A stretch of DNA of 64,000 bases from Verrucomicrobiota bacterium (lineage in GTDB: Bacteria > Verrucomicrobiota > Verrucomicrobiia > Opitutales > Opitutaceae). Of this stretch, positions 39,066-47,189 are shown one piece after another (position 1 is the stretch's first letter; every line of letters begins with the position of its first letter). The notes below the pieces were generated by a model, which was not told the origin of the DNA, did not search any database, and was given only the letters and a program-made list of their open reading frames with translations. Location of the stretch: the NCBI GenBank assembly GCA_023428905.1, contig JAEYWP010000032.1:62001-126000 (forward strand), in the 5' to 3' direction. A program made the translations under genes and the position numbers.

Positions 39066-39621
39066 CGCGCGTCCGGCCAGCGTCGGCCGCCCCCCGCTGT
39101 TCCAGCAAGGTCCGCACCTCGCGCAACTCCTGCGCCACCTCGCGGAGGACGAGGGCCAGGTCGGCCCCGTCGCTCGCCGCCCCACCCAGAGCCACCGGCG
39201 GAGTGGCGGCCGGTGCAGGATGGTCCTTCACCCCGCGCGTCTTGGCGTAAAGAAAGTCGCGCAGTGCCTCGAACTCGCGAACGCCCTCGATCGTCATCTC
39301 GGCCGAGCGCGAGCCTGAGGCGGTCTGGACCAGGATGCGCGCGAGCCCCAGCCAGCGCTCCACCACGTTTGAACGCAGATGGATGTCCTGGATGCGCGCA
39401 TAGTTCACAATCACCTCGCGTCGGAAAAGGATCCCCCAGCGCATGGAGATGCCATCCTCGGTGAATGTGTATCGCAGTGTTTGATACCGAAAATAGAGCG
39501 GAAGAACGAGGAAGGGAAAGGCGGGCGGGAAGGCCGCCGAGGCCAGCAGGTAGTAGGTCAGGAGGGACCGGTCCGGGCGCGTGATGGCCTGAATCCTCTG
39601 CTCCAGCGCGGGGTCGTTCAT
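39058..39621 (-). CDS. PH-domain membrane protein (bPH2/DUF304), short
   Basis: 187 residues from ATG 39621. One hydrophobic hairpin (LLTYYLLASAAFPPAFPFLVLPLYF) is followed by a PH/DUF304 domain (LRYTFTEDGISMRWGILFRREVIVNYARIQDIHLRSNVVERWLGLARILVQTASG). A helical C-terminal tail ends in a coiled-coil-like segment. First gene of a two-gene unit with the overlapping longer PH gene. Confidence 0.82.
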   Translation of the reverse strand: MNDPALEQRIQAITRPDRSLLTYYLLASAAFPPAFPFLVLPLYFRYQTLRYTFTEDGISMRWGILFRREVIVNYARIQDIHLRSNVVERWLGLARILVQTASGSRSAEMTIEGVREFEALRDFLYAKTRGVKDHPAPAATPPVALGGAASDGADLALVLREVAQELREVRTLLEQRGAADAGRTRDV

Positions 39622-39718
39622 CGCGCGCAGCTAAACCGCGGCCGCTCCCGTCGGCAATCCCGGTGTGGGTCGGATACAGCTTTGACGGCGCGCGACCGCC
39701 GCTTTCACAGTCGCGGCC

Positions 39719-40126
39719 ATGACGCCGGTTTCCTCCCCCACCTCCTTCATGCTCCTCTTCCGCAATGCCGGGCCCGAGACCCACCAGCACCTCAGTGCAC
39801 CGGAAAAACAGGAGCTCACCCGCCGCTGGAACGAGTGGTACGAGGGACTCGCCGCCGCCCGAAAGGTGAGGCACGGGCAACCGCTGGGGTTGGGCGGACG
39901 GGTGGTGTCCGGCGCCCGCGGCGAACGGGTGGTCGACGGTCCCTTCGCGGAGGCCAAGGAAGTTGTCGGGGGCTATTTCATCCTGGACGTCACCGACCTC
40001 GAGGAGGCCACCACGATCGCCCGGCAGTGCCCGGGCCTTCCCTTGGGCGTAACCGTGGAGGTGAGGCCCCTGCTCGCCGCCAGTCCGGTGTTGGAAGGGG
40101 TGCCGGGGCGACCGCCGGCCTGCTGA
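39719..40126 (+). CDS. YCII-related domain protein
   Basis: 135 residues with the YCII/DGPF fold: FMLLFRNAGPETHQHLSAPEKQELTRRWNEWYEGL and the hallmark GERVVDGPFAEAKEVVGGYFILDVTDLEEATTIARQCP. Members of this group are often linked to ECF sigma factors, but no such gene is nearby. Function unknown, possibly a small-molecule enzyme or binding protein. Confidence 0.85.
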   Translation: MTPVSSPTSFMLLFRNAGPETHQHLSAPEKQELTRRWNEWYEGLAAARKVRHGQPLGLGGRVVSGARGERVVDGPFAEAKEVVGGYFILDVTDLEEATTIARQCPGLPLGVTVEVRPLLAASPVLEGVPGRPPAC

Positions 40127-40147
40127 ACGAGCGCGACGGCCCGAGTT

Positions 40148-40160
40148 CATGACTGTCATG
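40148..40160. promoter_or_regulatory. Perfect palindrome upstream of GH127
   Basis: CATGACTGTCATG, two six-base arms around a T, lies 57 bases before the GH127 start in non-coding DNA. It could be a binding site for a dimeric regulator. Confidence 0.4.
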
Positions 40161-40217
40161 GCCGCCGCCGTTTGATCCGGCGAAACGCCCCCGCAGCGTT
40201 GGCGGATCCCCTCCCCC

Positions 40218-42587
40218 ATGCGCCTCTTCGCCCTTCTTCTTTCCACCGTCCTCGCCTCCGGCGCCACCCTCCCCGCCTCTCAGCCCGATGCGCGCGCCAC
40301 CTTGTTTTCCCTGGGCGACGTCACGCTGCTGGATGGACCGTTCCAGCACGCACACCGCGTCAACCGCGAGTATATCCTCTCCCACGATCCCGAGCGGCTC
40401 CTCGCCCCGTTCCGCAAGGCCGCCGGTCTGCCTGGTGCGGCCATTGCCTATCCGAATTGGGAAAGTCAGGGGCTCGCCGGTCACACCGCCGGCCATTACC
40501 TGACCGCCCTGGCGCAGCTGGTCGCCGTGGACGCAGACACCGAGGCGAGGCAGCGACTCGTCTCCATGGTGGCCGCACTCGGCGAAATCCAGGAGGCCGG
40601 GGGTGACGGTTACGTCGCCGGTGTGCCAGGCGACTGGTGGCGCAAGATTGAGGCCGGACAACTCGCGGTCGAACCGTTCTCGGTCAATGGCGCGTGGGTT
40701 CCCTGGTACAATCTCCACAAAACCTTCGCCGGCCTCCGCGATGCCTATGAACTCGCCGGAATCCCCCAAGCGCGCGATGTGCTGGTGCGCCTCGCCGATT
40801 GGTGCGAACGGCTGGCGGGCCGCCTCGACGACACACAAATGCAGGAGATGCTCCGCGCCGAGCACGGCGGCATGAACGAGGTCCTCGCGGACGTGTATCG
40901 GATCACCGGTGACGAACGGTACCTCGCGCTGGCGCGTCGCTTCAATCACCGCGCCGTCCTCGATCCGCTCGGGCGCGGCGAGGATCGCCTCGACGGACTG
41001 CACGCCAACACCCAGATCCCCAAGGTGATTGGCGCCGCACGCATCGCGACGCTTTCAGGGACGCCAGAGGGCCTCCAGCTCGCACGCTTTTTCTGGGACA
41101 CAGTGGTGCACCGGCGCAGCGTCGCCTTCGGCGGCAACAGCGTGCGCGAACACTTCAACTCGCCCTCCGACTTTGGTCCGATGTTGGCGTCGGCCGAGGG
41201 CCCGGAAACCTGCAACACCTACAACATGCTCCGGCTCTCGGAGTTGCTTTTCGAGGACGCGCCGCAGGCCTCCCTGGCCGACTACTACGAGCGCGCCCTC
41301 TTTAATCACATCCTCAGTTCCCAGCATCCCGACCACGGGGGTTTTGTCTATTTCACGCCCATCCGGCCCCAGCACTACCGCGTGTATTCAAAGGCGGAAG
41401 CCTGCTTCTGGTGCTGCGTCGGCTCCGGAATCGAAAGCCACGGCAAGCACGGCCGCTTTATCTACGCCCAGGGCCGGGATGGCGCCCTTTTCGTCAATCT
41501 CTTCATCGCGTCCGAACTCAGCTGGAAAGCACGCGGAATCACCGTCCGGCAGGAGACCCGTTTTCCCGACGAGGAGCGCTCCTCGCTTGTTTTCTCGATG
41601 CCGCGTGCCGAGGCGTTCCCCCTCTTTCTCCGCCACCCCGAATGGCTCGCGGGCGATCACCTCACGGTCCACCTCAACGGCAACCCGCTCAGGCTTCCCT
41701 CCCAGCCAGGCGCCTACGCGCGCCTCGAACGCACCTGGGAGCCGGGCGATCGGTTGGAGGTGGCACTGCCCATGCGCTCCCACCTGGAAGCCCTTCCGGA
41801 CGGAAGTCCCTACGCGGCGTTCGTGCACGGACCCATCGTGCTGGCCGCAGCCACCGACCGCACCGACCTGACCGGCCTGGTGGCCGGAGATGCGCGGATG
41901 GGCCATGTCGCCGATGGTCCCTTCCGCCCCCTCGCCCAAGCCCCGATGCTCGTGGGCACCTCCGAGTCCCTGGTGTCATCCCTCACACGCAAACCCACCG
42001 CCGACCTGCGCTTTACCACACCCGCGATCGAGCCGCCGCCAACGGAGGGGATCCCCGACCTGATCCCCTTCTTCCGCGTCCACGACGCGCGTTACATGCT
42101 CTACTGGAGAGTCGTGTCGCCGGAGGCGTTGGAATCCGTCCGGGCCGGCGTCGCCGCGGAGGAAGCGTCGCGCCTCGCTCTCGCCCGCCGCACCCTCGAC
42201 CAAGTCACCCCGGGTGAACAGCAACCCGAGGTGGAGCATGGTTATGAAGGCTCGGGCTCCGGAACCGGTGTGCACCAAGGACGCTCCTGGCGAGATGCCA
42301 GCGAACGTTTCAGCTATCGCCTGAAGGCGCGCCCCGGGGCGAAGGTCGGGCTGCGTTTCACCACCTATGGCGGTGAGCGCGGGCGGCAAATGGAGGTCCA
42401 AGTGAACGGAACCACGCTGGCGCGGGTGTCACCTCGCGGCGAAAAGCCCGACACCTTTGTCGATCACGAGCACCCGCTGCCGGACGGGAGCGCCGGTGAC
42501 GAAACCGTTACCGTGACCTTCTCCTCGGCCGCCAAGGGAACCCGCACGCCGCGGATCTACGACGTACGCCTGGTCGAGCTTCCCTGA
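40218..42587 (+). CDS. Secreted GH127 beta-L-arabinofuranosidase-like hydrolase (DUF1680)
   Basis: A 789-residue exported enzyme. Signal peptide about residues 1-20 (RLFALLLSTVLASGATLPAS). The (alpha/alpha)6 barrel carries the zinc and catalytic residues of GH127: Glu330 and Cys332 in GPETCNTYNML, and Cys399-Cys400 in FWCCVGSG, where one Cys acts as nucleophile. Beta-sandwich domains follow, with DUF1680-type and ancillary C-terminal parts. Known members cleave beta-L-arabinofuranose from plant glycoproteins and pectin. No linked transporter gene is adjacent. Confidence 0.92.
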   Translation: MRLFALLLSTVLASGATLPASQPDARATLFSLGDVTLLDGPFQHAHRVNREYILSHDPERLLAPFRKAAGLPGAAIAYPNWESQGLAGHTAGHYLTALAQLVAVDADTEARQRLVSMVAALGEIQEAGGDGYVAGVPGDWWRKIEAGQLAVEPFSVNGAWVPWYNLHKTFAGLRDAYELAGIPQARDVLVRLADWCERLAGRLDDTQMQEMLRAEHGGMNEVLADVYRITGDERYLALARRFNHRAVLDPLGRGEDRLDGLHANTQIPKVIGAARIATLSGTPEGLQLARFFWDTVVHRRSVAFGGNSVREHFNSPSDFGPMLASAEGPETCNTYNMLRLSELLFEDAPQASLADYYERALFNHILSSQHPDHGGFVYFTPIRPQHYRVYSKAEACFWCCVGSGIESHGKHGRFIYAQGRDGALFVNLFIASELSWKARGITVRQETRFPDEERSSLVFSMPRAEAFPLFLRHPEWLAGDHLTVHLNGNPLRLPSQPGAYARLERTWEPGDRLEVALPMRSHLEALPDGSPYAAFVHGPIVLAAATDRTDLTGLVAGDARMGHVADGPFRPLAQAPMLVGTSESLVSSLTRKPTADLRFTTPAIEPPPTEGIPDLIPFFRVHDARYMLYWRVVSPEALESVRAGVAAEEASRLALARRTLDQVTPGEQQPEVEHGYEGSGSGTGVHQGRSWRDASERFSYRLKARPGAKVGLRFTTYGGERGRQMEVQVNGTTLARVSPRGEKPDTFVDHEHPLPDGSAGDETVTVTFSSAAKGTRTPRIYDVRLVELP

Positions 42588-42610
42588 CGCGCACGCGCTG
42601 CCGGAGTTTG

Positions 42611-42640
42611 CGCGCCAGCGCGCGTTGCCCTGCTGGCGCG
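42611..42640. terminator. Hairpin between convergent GH127 and cupin genes
   Basis: CGCGCCAGC (42611-42619) and GCTGGCGCG (42632-42640) make a perfect nine-pair stem with a 12-base loop. It lies between the stops of two convergent genes. There is no T run, so it would be a non-canonical bidirectional terminator. Confidence 0.5.
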
Positions 42641-42646
42641 GTGACG

Positions 42647-43012
42647 TCATACCGAAGCGCCGGCCGTTTTGGGAAGAAAGTCCTCCCGCATGGGGGTGAA
42701 GAGGTCGACCAATACACCGGGTTCGAGCGCCTCAACCCCGTGCTCCACACCCGACGGGACAAAAAACGCGTCGCCCTTGCGGAGGATTCGGCTTTCCGCG
42801 CCGATTCGCGTCAGAAAGACCCCAGACTGGACGTGGGTGACCTGTAGGTGCGGATGGTGGTGCAGCGCACCCACCGCTCCCTTTTGGAACTCAACATATA
42901 CCGCCATCAGCGCGTCGCTGTAAGCCAGGACCTTCCGGCGGACCCCGCCGCCGCGGTCTTCCCACGCGATCGACTGAAAATCGACGAACACCTGCTCTTT
43001 GTTAACGAACAT
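42647..43012 (-). CDS. Small cupin-domain protein
   Basis: 121 residues from ATG 43012; the open frame extends 25 codons upstream without family similarity. A single cupin barrel shows the metal motif HHHPHLQVTHVQSGVF and the second motif FFVPSGVEHGVEAL. Such proteins bind a metal and often a small ligand. It is convergent with GH127 and divergent from the FAH-HlyIII fusion gene. A role in sugar or pectin metabolism (KdgF-like cupins) is possible but not shown. Confidence 0.8.
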   Translation of the reverse strand: MFVNKEQVFVDFQSIAWEDRGGGVRRKVLAYSDALMAVYVEFQKGAVGALHHHPHLQVTHVQSGVFLTRIGAESRILRKGDAFFVPSGVEHGVEALEPGVLVDLFTPMREDFLPKTAGASV

Positions 43013-43241
43013 GGGCAACGTGTTGGTGGAAGTGAAACGGGCGTGACATGGCACGCTGGTGATCGCTCCCCGCTTGCGCCGGCGCAACGCCTAAACCCGG
43101 CGTCGACACGCTCCGCAGCCGAAGTTTGCGGTCAACCGGCCTCCGGCGCTGGCCGAAGTATCTGCATACTGCCCTTGCCTTTCCGCCCCCGCCGCCAAGC
43201 TCTGGCGTAGTCGCGACGTTTTGCGGCACCACGTTTTCCCG

Positions 43242-44783
43242 ATGTCACACGATCATTCCTCCCACGACCACGAGCACGAACACTTCTCGCTGCCGCTCTT
43301 CATCCTCACGGTCGTCCTGACGCTCGGTGTCCTCGGCGGCGTGATGCGCTGGTTCTTCCCCGATTTGTGGGCTGCCCAACTTGCCGCCCCGGTGTGGAAG
43401 GGGGTTTGCGTGTTTGTCGCGATCAGCCTCTTCAATGCGTTCATGGAGTATTTTTTCCACCGCTACGTGTTGCACACCCCGGCGGTACCGTTCCTGAGGC
43501 GCATGTACCGCCAGCACACCCTTCACCACGCGCTCACCCGGATCATCCGCAAGCGCCTTCCGGACGGCAATGGGGTCCTCGTGATCGAAAACAAGTTTCC
43601 CATCGTGGAGCCGGAGCAGGGTGAAGCCTCGTTCTTCCCCTGGTATTCGCTCGCGGTCTTTGCCCTCGTACTCACCCCGATTCTGGCGGCGTTGCAGTGG
43701 CTCTTCCCCTCGTTTCCGTGGTTTGTCGGAGGCTTCCTCGCCCTCACCAGTTCACTCGCTCTCTACGAGATCCTTCACGCCATCAACCATTGGCCGATCG
43801 AGCGCTGGGCTCCCCTCATGCAGCACCCTCGCTGGGGATGGTTCTGGCGGCCGATCTACGGTTTCCATCTCCGGCACCACGCGGTGATCGATTGCAACGA
43901 GTCCATCTCCGGCTTTTTCGGGCTGCCAGTCGCTGACTGGGTATTTGGCACCTGCGTCATTCCCAAGACGATGTACGCCGACGGCGAAGCGAGCACCCCC
44001 GAGACCTTCGCCAGCCCCAAGCCCGTGGGCTTTATTCGCGCCCTCGACCGCTGGGCCAGCGAAACAGTCCGCCGTCAGCGCGCCGCCGAAGCCGCGCGGT
44101 CCTCGGAAAAACCGCTGCCCGATGCCCATGATGTGTCGCCGCTCCGGCCCTACACACGCGGGGAGGAGATCGCCAACTGGGTCACCCACGGCATCGGCCT
44201 CGCTCTCAGCGTGGTCGCGATGACCTTCCTGATCGTCTTCGCGAGCTTGCGCGGAGACGCCTGGCATGTGGTCAGCTTCACCGTGTTCGGCCTGACCCTG
44301 CTCCTGCTCTACACCGCCTCGACGCTGTATCACGCCCTGCGCAGCGCGCGTGCCCGGTCGCTTTTCCGTCGGCTGGACCATGCCGCGATCTTCCTGCTCA
44401 TCGCCGGCACGTACACCCCCTTCCTCCTCACCAGCCTGCGCGGCCCCTGGGGTTGGACGCTCTTCGGCATTGTCTGGGGCGTCGCGACGGCAGGTGCGGT
44501 CTTTAAATTAATCTTCGGCGACCGTTATCGCGCCGCGTCGATCGTGGCCTACCTGTGCCTCGGCTGGCTGGTGGTGGTCGCGCTCAAGCCTCTTCAGGTC
44601 ACCGTTCCCACCGGGGGTGTCGCCCTCCTGATCGCTGGCGGTGTGTTTTATTCGCTCGGCGTGCTGTTTTACGTGTGGCGGCGACTCCGCTACCACCACG
44701 CTGTCTGGCACGCGTTTGTCCTCGGCGGCAGCACCTGCCACTTTCTCTCCGTGTTGCTCTTCCTCCTGCCCACGGCCGCCTGA
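43242..44783 (+). CDS. Fusion of fatty-acid-hydroxylase/sterol-desaturase-like domain and hemolysin III/PAQR domain
   Basis: 513 residues from ATG 43242. A His-rich N-terminus (HDHSSHDHEHEHF) precedes a fatty-acid hydroxylase superfamily domain with its di-iron histidine boxes: HRYVLH (73-78), HTLHH (92-96), HAINH (179-183) and HLRHH (209-213). After a linker near 260-300, residues about 305-513 are a hemolysin III/PAQR domain of about seven helices. It shows the zinc-site pattern of the superfamily: Ser360-x3-His364, Asp379 and His486-x3-His490. PAQR proteins are distant relatives of alkaline ceramidases, and some hydroxylases of the first family act on ceramide lipids. A joint lipid role is an inference. 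Confidence 0.85.
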   Translation: MSHDHSSHDHEHEHFSLPLFILTVVLTLGVLGGVMRWFFPDLWAAQLAAPVWKGVCVFVAISLFNAFMEYFFHRYVLHTPAVPFLRRMYRQHTLHHALTRIIRKRLPDGNGVLVIENKFPIVEPEQGEASFFPWYSLAVFALVLTPILAALQWLFPSFPWFVGGFLALTSSLALYEILHAINHWPIERWAPLMQHPRWGWFWRPIYGFHLRHHAVIDCNESISGFFGLPVADWVFGTCVIPKTMYADGEASTPETFASPKPVGFIRALDRWASETVRRQRAAEAARSSEKPLPDAHDVSPLRPYTRGEEIANWVTHGIGLALSVVAMTFLIVFASLRGDAWHVVSFTVFGLTLLLLYTASTLYHALRSARARSLFRRLDHAAIFLLIAGTYTPFLLTSLRGPWGWTLFGIVWGVATAGAVFKLIFGDRYRAASIVAYLCLGWLVVVALKPLQVTVPTGGVALLIAGGVFYSLGVLFYVWRRLRYHHAVWHAFVLGGSTCHFLSVLLFLLPTAA

Positions 44784-44798
44784 CCGCGCTCCGCGGTC
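44782..44798. other. Hairpin at the 3' end of the fusion gene
   Basis: GACCGCG (44782-44788), CTC loop and CGCGGTC (44792-44798) form a perfect seven-pair stem that begins within the stop codon. There is no T run. The rest of the gap to 44971 shows no gene. Confidence 0.4.
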
Positions 44799-44971
44799 GC
44801 GCTTGTCCGTCTCCACCTGGAGGCTATCTCGCCGGGCGGCCGCAACCTCTGCCTTCCACGGCTGAACGGTCGGTCACCGCTTGCTGCTGCAACCGTGTGT
44901 CCAAGGGAACCCCGATGCAGCCCAGCCCCTCTATGCGCACGCATCGTTAAACCCAAAACCTGTATCACTCC

Positions 44972-45406
44972 ATGAATACCTCAAAATCGCTCATCGTGGC
45001 CGCCCTCGTTTCCACCGCCTGTCTCGCTTCCGCCGCTTTTGCCGGTGAGGACAAGGACAAGCATTTTAAGAAAATGGATACGAACAACGACGGCCAGATC
45101 ACGCGCGCCGAGCACGCGGCCGGCGCAAAGCAGATGTTCAGCGAATGTGACGCCAACCGCGACGGCCAGGTCACCGCGGCCGAGATGGACGCCTCCATGG
45201 CCAAGCACGGCAAACAGGACAAATACGAGAAGTCCGCGGCGGAGAAGATCCAGATGATCGACAAAAATGCGGACGGCCAGCTCACCGCCGCCGAGCACGA
45301 AGCCGGCAGCGACCAGATGTTCAACATGATCGACACCGACGGCGACGGCTCCATCAGCATGAGCGAGTTCAAGACCGGCCAAAAAATGAAGAAGAAGGAT
45401 TCCTGA
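44972..45406 (+). CDS. Exported EF-hand calcium-binding protein
   Basis: 144 residues with a signal peptide (about 1-24, SLIVAALVSTACLASAAFAG). The mature protein holds four canonical EF-hand loops: DTNNDGQITRAE, DANRDGQVTAAE, DKNADGQLTAAE and DTDGDGSISMSE, all with the expected acidic ligands. It is a calmodulin-like protein for the periplasm or outside. The Lys-rich end (KTGQKMKKKDS) is odd. Function unknown. Confidence 0.9.
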   Translation: MNTSKSLIVAALVSTACLASAAFAGEDKDKHFKKMDTNNDGQITRAEHAAGAKQMFSECDANRDGQVTAAEMDASMAKHGKQDKYEKSAAEKIQMIDKNADGQLTAAEHEAGSDQMFNMIDTDGDGSISMSEFKTGQKMKKKDS

Positions 45407-45581
45407 GCGCGGCAGTACGAGGTCCGGGGGGGCCGCCTGACCTCGGCCCGCCCCGTCTTCACGTCGGCCCTCCAGGTCGACGCTGGCGCTGAACCTCCAC
45501 CCGCCTCACGGGGGATTCGCCCAACCCTCCCTCGGAAAGAACTGCCGTTGAGGTTTCACTTCGCCGACACACCCTAGGTCC

Positions 45582-47084
45582 GTGGACAGCGCCCGTCATG
45601 AAATCTCGCTGGAACAACGCTTCCAGCTATTCCTGGATTCTGCCAAGGACTACGCGATTTTCTTCTCCCACCCCGATGGTCGGATCTGCGAATGGAGCCG
45701 GGGGGCTGAAGTAATTTTTGGATACACCGAGGGAGAGGGTCTCCGGCTGAATTCGCGGGATATTTTCACCGAGGAAGACAAGGCGCGGGCGGTGCCGGAA
45801 CGTGAGATCGAAACCGCGATCCGACAGGGCGAGGCCAACGACGAGCGCTGGCACGTGCGGAAGGATGGGAGCCAGTTCTTCGCCGTCGGCCGGATGGTCG
45901 CGCTCAAGGAACAGGACGGCCGGTTGCGAGGTTTCGCCAAGATTGTCCGCGACGCGACGCCGCGAAAAAAACTGGAGGAACTGCTCCACGCCAGCGAGGT
46001 GCAGCTCCGCGCCGTTTTCGCGCAAGCGTCCTGGGGCATCATCCTCACCGACCTTCACGGTAGGATTGAACAAACCAATGCGAGTTTTTGCCGGATGACC
46101 GGCTTCACTCCGGAACAGTTGCGCGGTCAGCCTCTCGTCAGCGTGAGCATCGACGACGACCGGGAAAAAGCGCATGCCCAGGTCGATCGCCTGTTTCGGG
46201 AAAAAGCGGAGTCGGTCTCCTTTGAAAAACGGATCCGCTGCGCCGACGGCCGAAACCTCTGGGTCCAGAACAGCATCACCATCCTCCGCGACGCCGAGGG
46301 CCGGCCCATCGGCATGCTCGACCTGTGCCAGGACATCTCGGTGATGAAAACCTACGAGGAGGAGCTCGCCCGGCGGGTGGACGAGCGCACCGCGGCGCTC
46401 TCCGAAAAAACCGCGCAGCTCGAGGCGTTCAGCTATACCATCGCCCACGATCTCAGGGCGCCGTTGCGCACCATCGCCGGCTATGCCGAGCTCCTCCAGC
46501 TGGACCACGCCAAAAGCCTGCCGCCTCCAGCCGATGAATACGTAGCGCGAATCCATCGCTCCGCTGCGCGACTGGACCGGCTGATCGCAGATTTGCTGGG
46601 ATACACCCGCGTGCAGCAAGTGGCGATCGCCAGCGAGGACGTCGACCTCTCACGCCTCACCCACAAGGTGGTCGAACAAGTGACGGCAGAGGCACGAGTC
46701 GCCGACCTGAGGGTGACCATCGAGACACCGCTCGGCCACGTGCGCTCGGACGCCGTCGCCCTTCACCATGTGCTCCTCAACCTCATTTCCAACGCCGTCA
46801 AATTCCGACGACCGGACGCGTCTCCAGAGGTACGGATTCGCACCGAGCCGGCAGACGGACGCACCCGTGTCTGGGTGGAGGACAATGGCATTGGACTCGA
46901 TCCACGGTACAGGGACCGCGCCTTCCAGATGTTCGAGCGGCTTCATCCGCACCTGGATATTCCAGGAACCGGGGTCGGTCTGGCGATCGTTGCGAAGGCG
47001 GTGGAGCGGCTGGGTGGTACCTGCGGGGTCGAAGCCAACGAACCGCACGGAAGCCGGTTCTGGTTCGAGCTTCCCGGCGCTTAG
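45582..47084 (+). CDS. PAS-domain sensor histidine kinase
   Basis: 500 residues, GTG start, no membrane segment, so a cytoplasmic sensor. Two PAS domains: about 10-125 (DYAIFFSHPDGRICEWSRGAEVIFGY) and about 135-255 (SWGIILTDLHGRIEQTNASFCRMTGF). Then a coiled coil, the HisKA domain with the phosphorylated His in YTIAHDLRAPLRTIAGYAELL, and a HATPase domain with VEDNGIGLDPRYRDRAFQMFERLH and GTGVGLAIVAKAVERLGG. No response regulator lies beside it. The gap before it (45407-45581) holds a GAGGTC/GACCTC inverted repeat near 45418-45442 and no gene. Confidence 0.93.
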   Translation: MDSARHEISLEQRFQLFLDSAKDYAIFFSHPDGRICEWSRGAEVIFGYTEGEGLRLNSRDIFTEEDKARAVPEREIETAIRQGEANDERWHVRKDGSQFFAVGRMVALKEQDGRLRGFAKIVRDATPRKKLEELLHASEVQLRAVFAQASWGIILTDLHGRIEQTNASFCRMTGFTPEQLRGQPLVSVSIDDDREKAHAQVDRLFREKAESVSFEKRIRCADGRNLWVQNSITILRDAEGRPIGMLDLCQDISVMKTYEEELARRVDERTAALSEKTAQLEAFSYTIAHDLRAPLRTIAGYAELLQLDHAKSLPPPADEYVARIHRSAARLDRLIADLLGYTRVQQVAIASEDVDLSRLTHKVVEQVTAEARVADLRVTIETPLGHVRSDAVALHHVLLNLISNAVKFRRPDASPEVRIRTEPADGRTRVWVEDNGIGLDPRYRDRAFQMFERLHPHLDIPGTGVGLAIVAKAVERLGGTCGVEANEPHGSRFWFELPGA

Positions 47085-47110
47085 CACCGGGATCCTCCCC
47101 GCCATGGGTA

Positions 47111-47125
47111 TGTAAGATCGTGCAG
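47111..47125 (+). promoter_or_regulatory. Shared site, copy 1 (upstream of DUF5107 gene)
   Basis: TGTAAGATCGTGCAG. Partly palindromic around GATC (TGnAnGATCnTnCA). The same site recurs at 47167-47180 and, as TGCAAGATCGTCCAG, at 57347-57361. It lies 64 bases before the DUF5107 start in non-coding DNA. Confidence 0.5.
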
Positions 47126-47166
47126 GTATTGTGGAGACGCGTCCATTGTCACCCGACGCGACGCGG

Positions 47167-47180
47167 TGTAAGATCGTCAG
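47167..47180 (+). promoter_or_regulatory. Shared site, copy 2 (next to DUF5107 start)
   Basis: TGTAAGATCGTCAG, identical to copy 1 apart from one missing base. It starts 56 bases after copy 1 and ends nine bases before the DUF5107 start codon, where a ribosome-binding site would be expected. Confidence 0.5.
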
Positions 47181-47189
47181 CCTCCGCTT

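Noticed and set aside
44782..44798. Rho-independent terminator
   Set aside because: The stem is good but starts in the stop codon and is not followed by a T run, so it is listed only as a hairpin.
47111..47180. Attachment-site direct repeats of a mobile element
   Set aside because: Only 45 bases of non-coding DNA lie between the copies and no integrase is present; a regulatory role explains them better.
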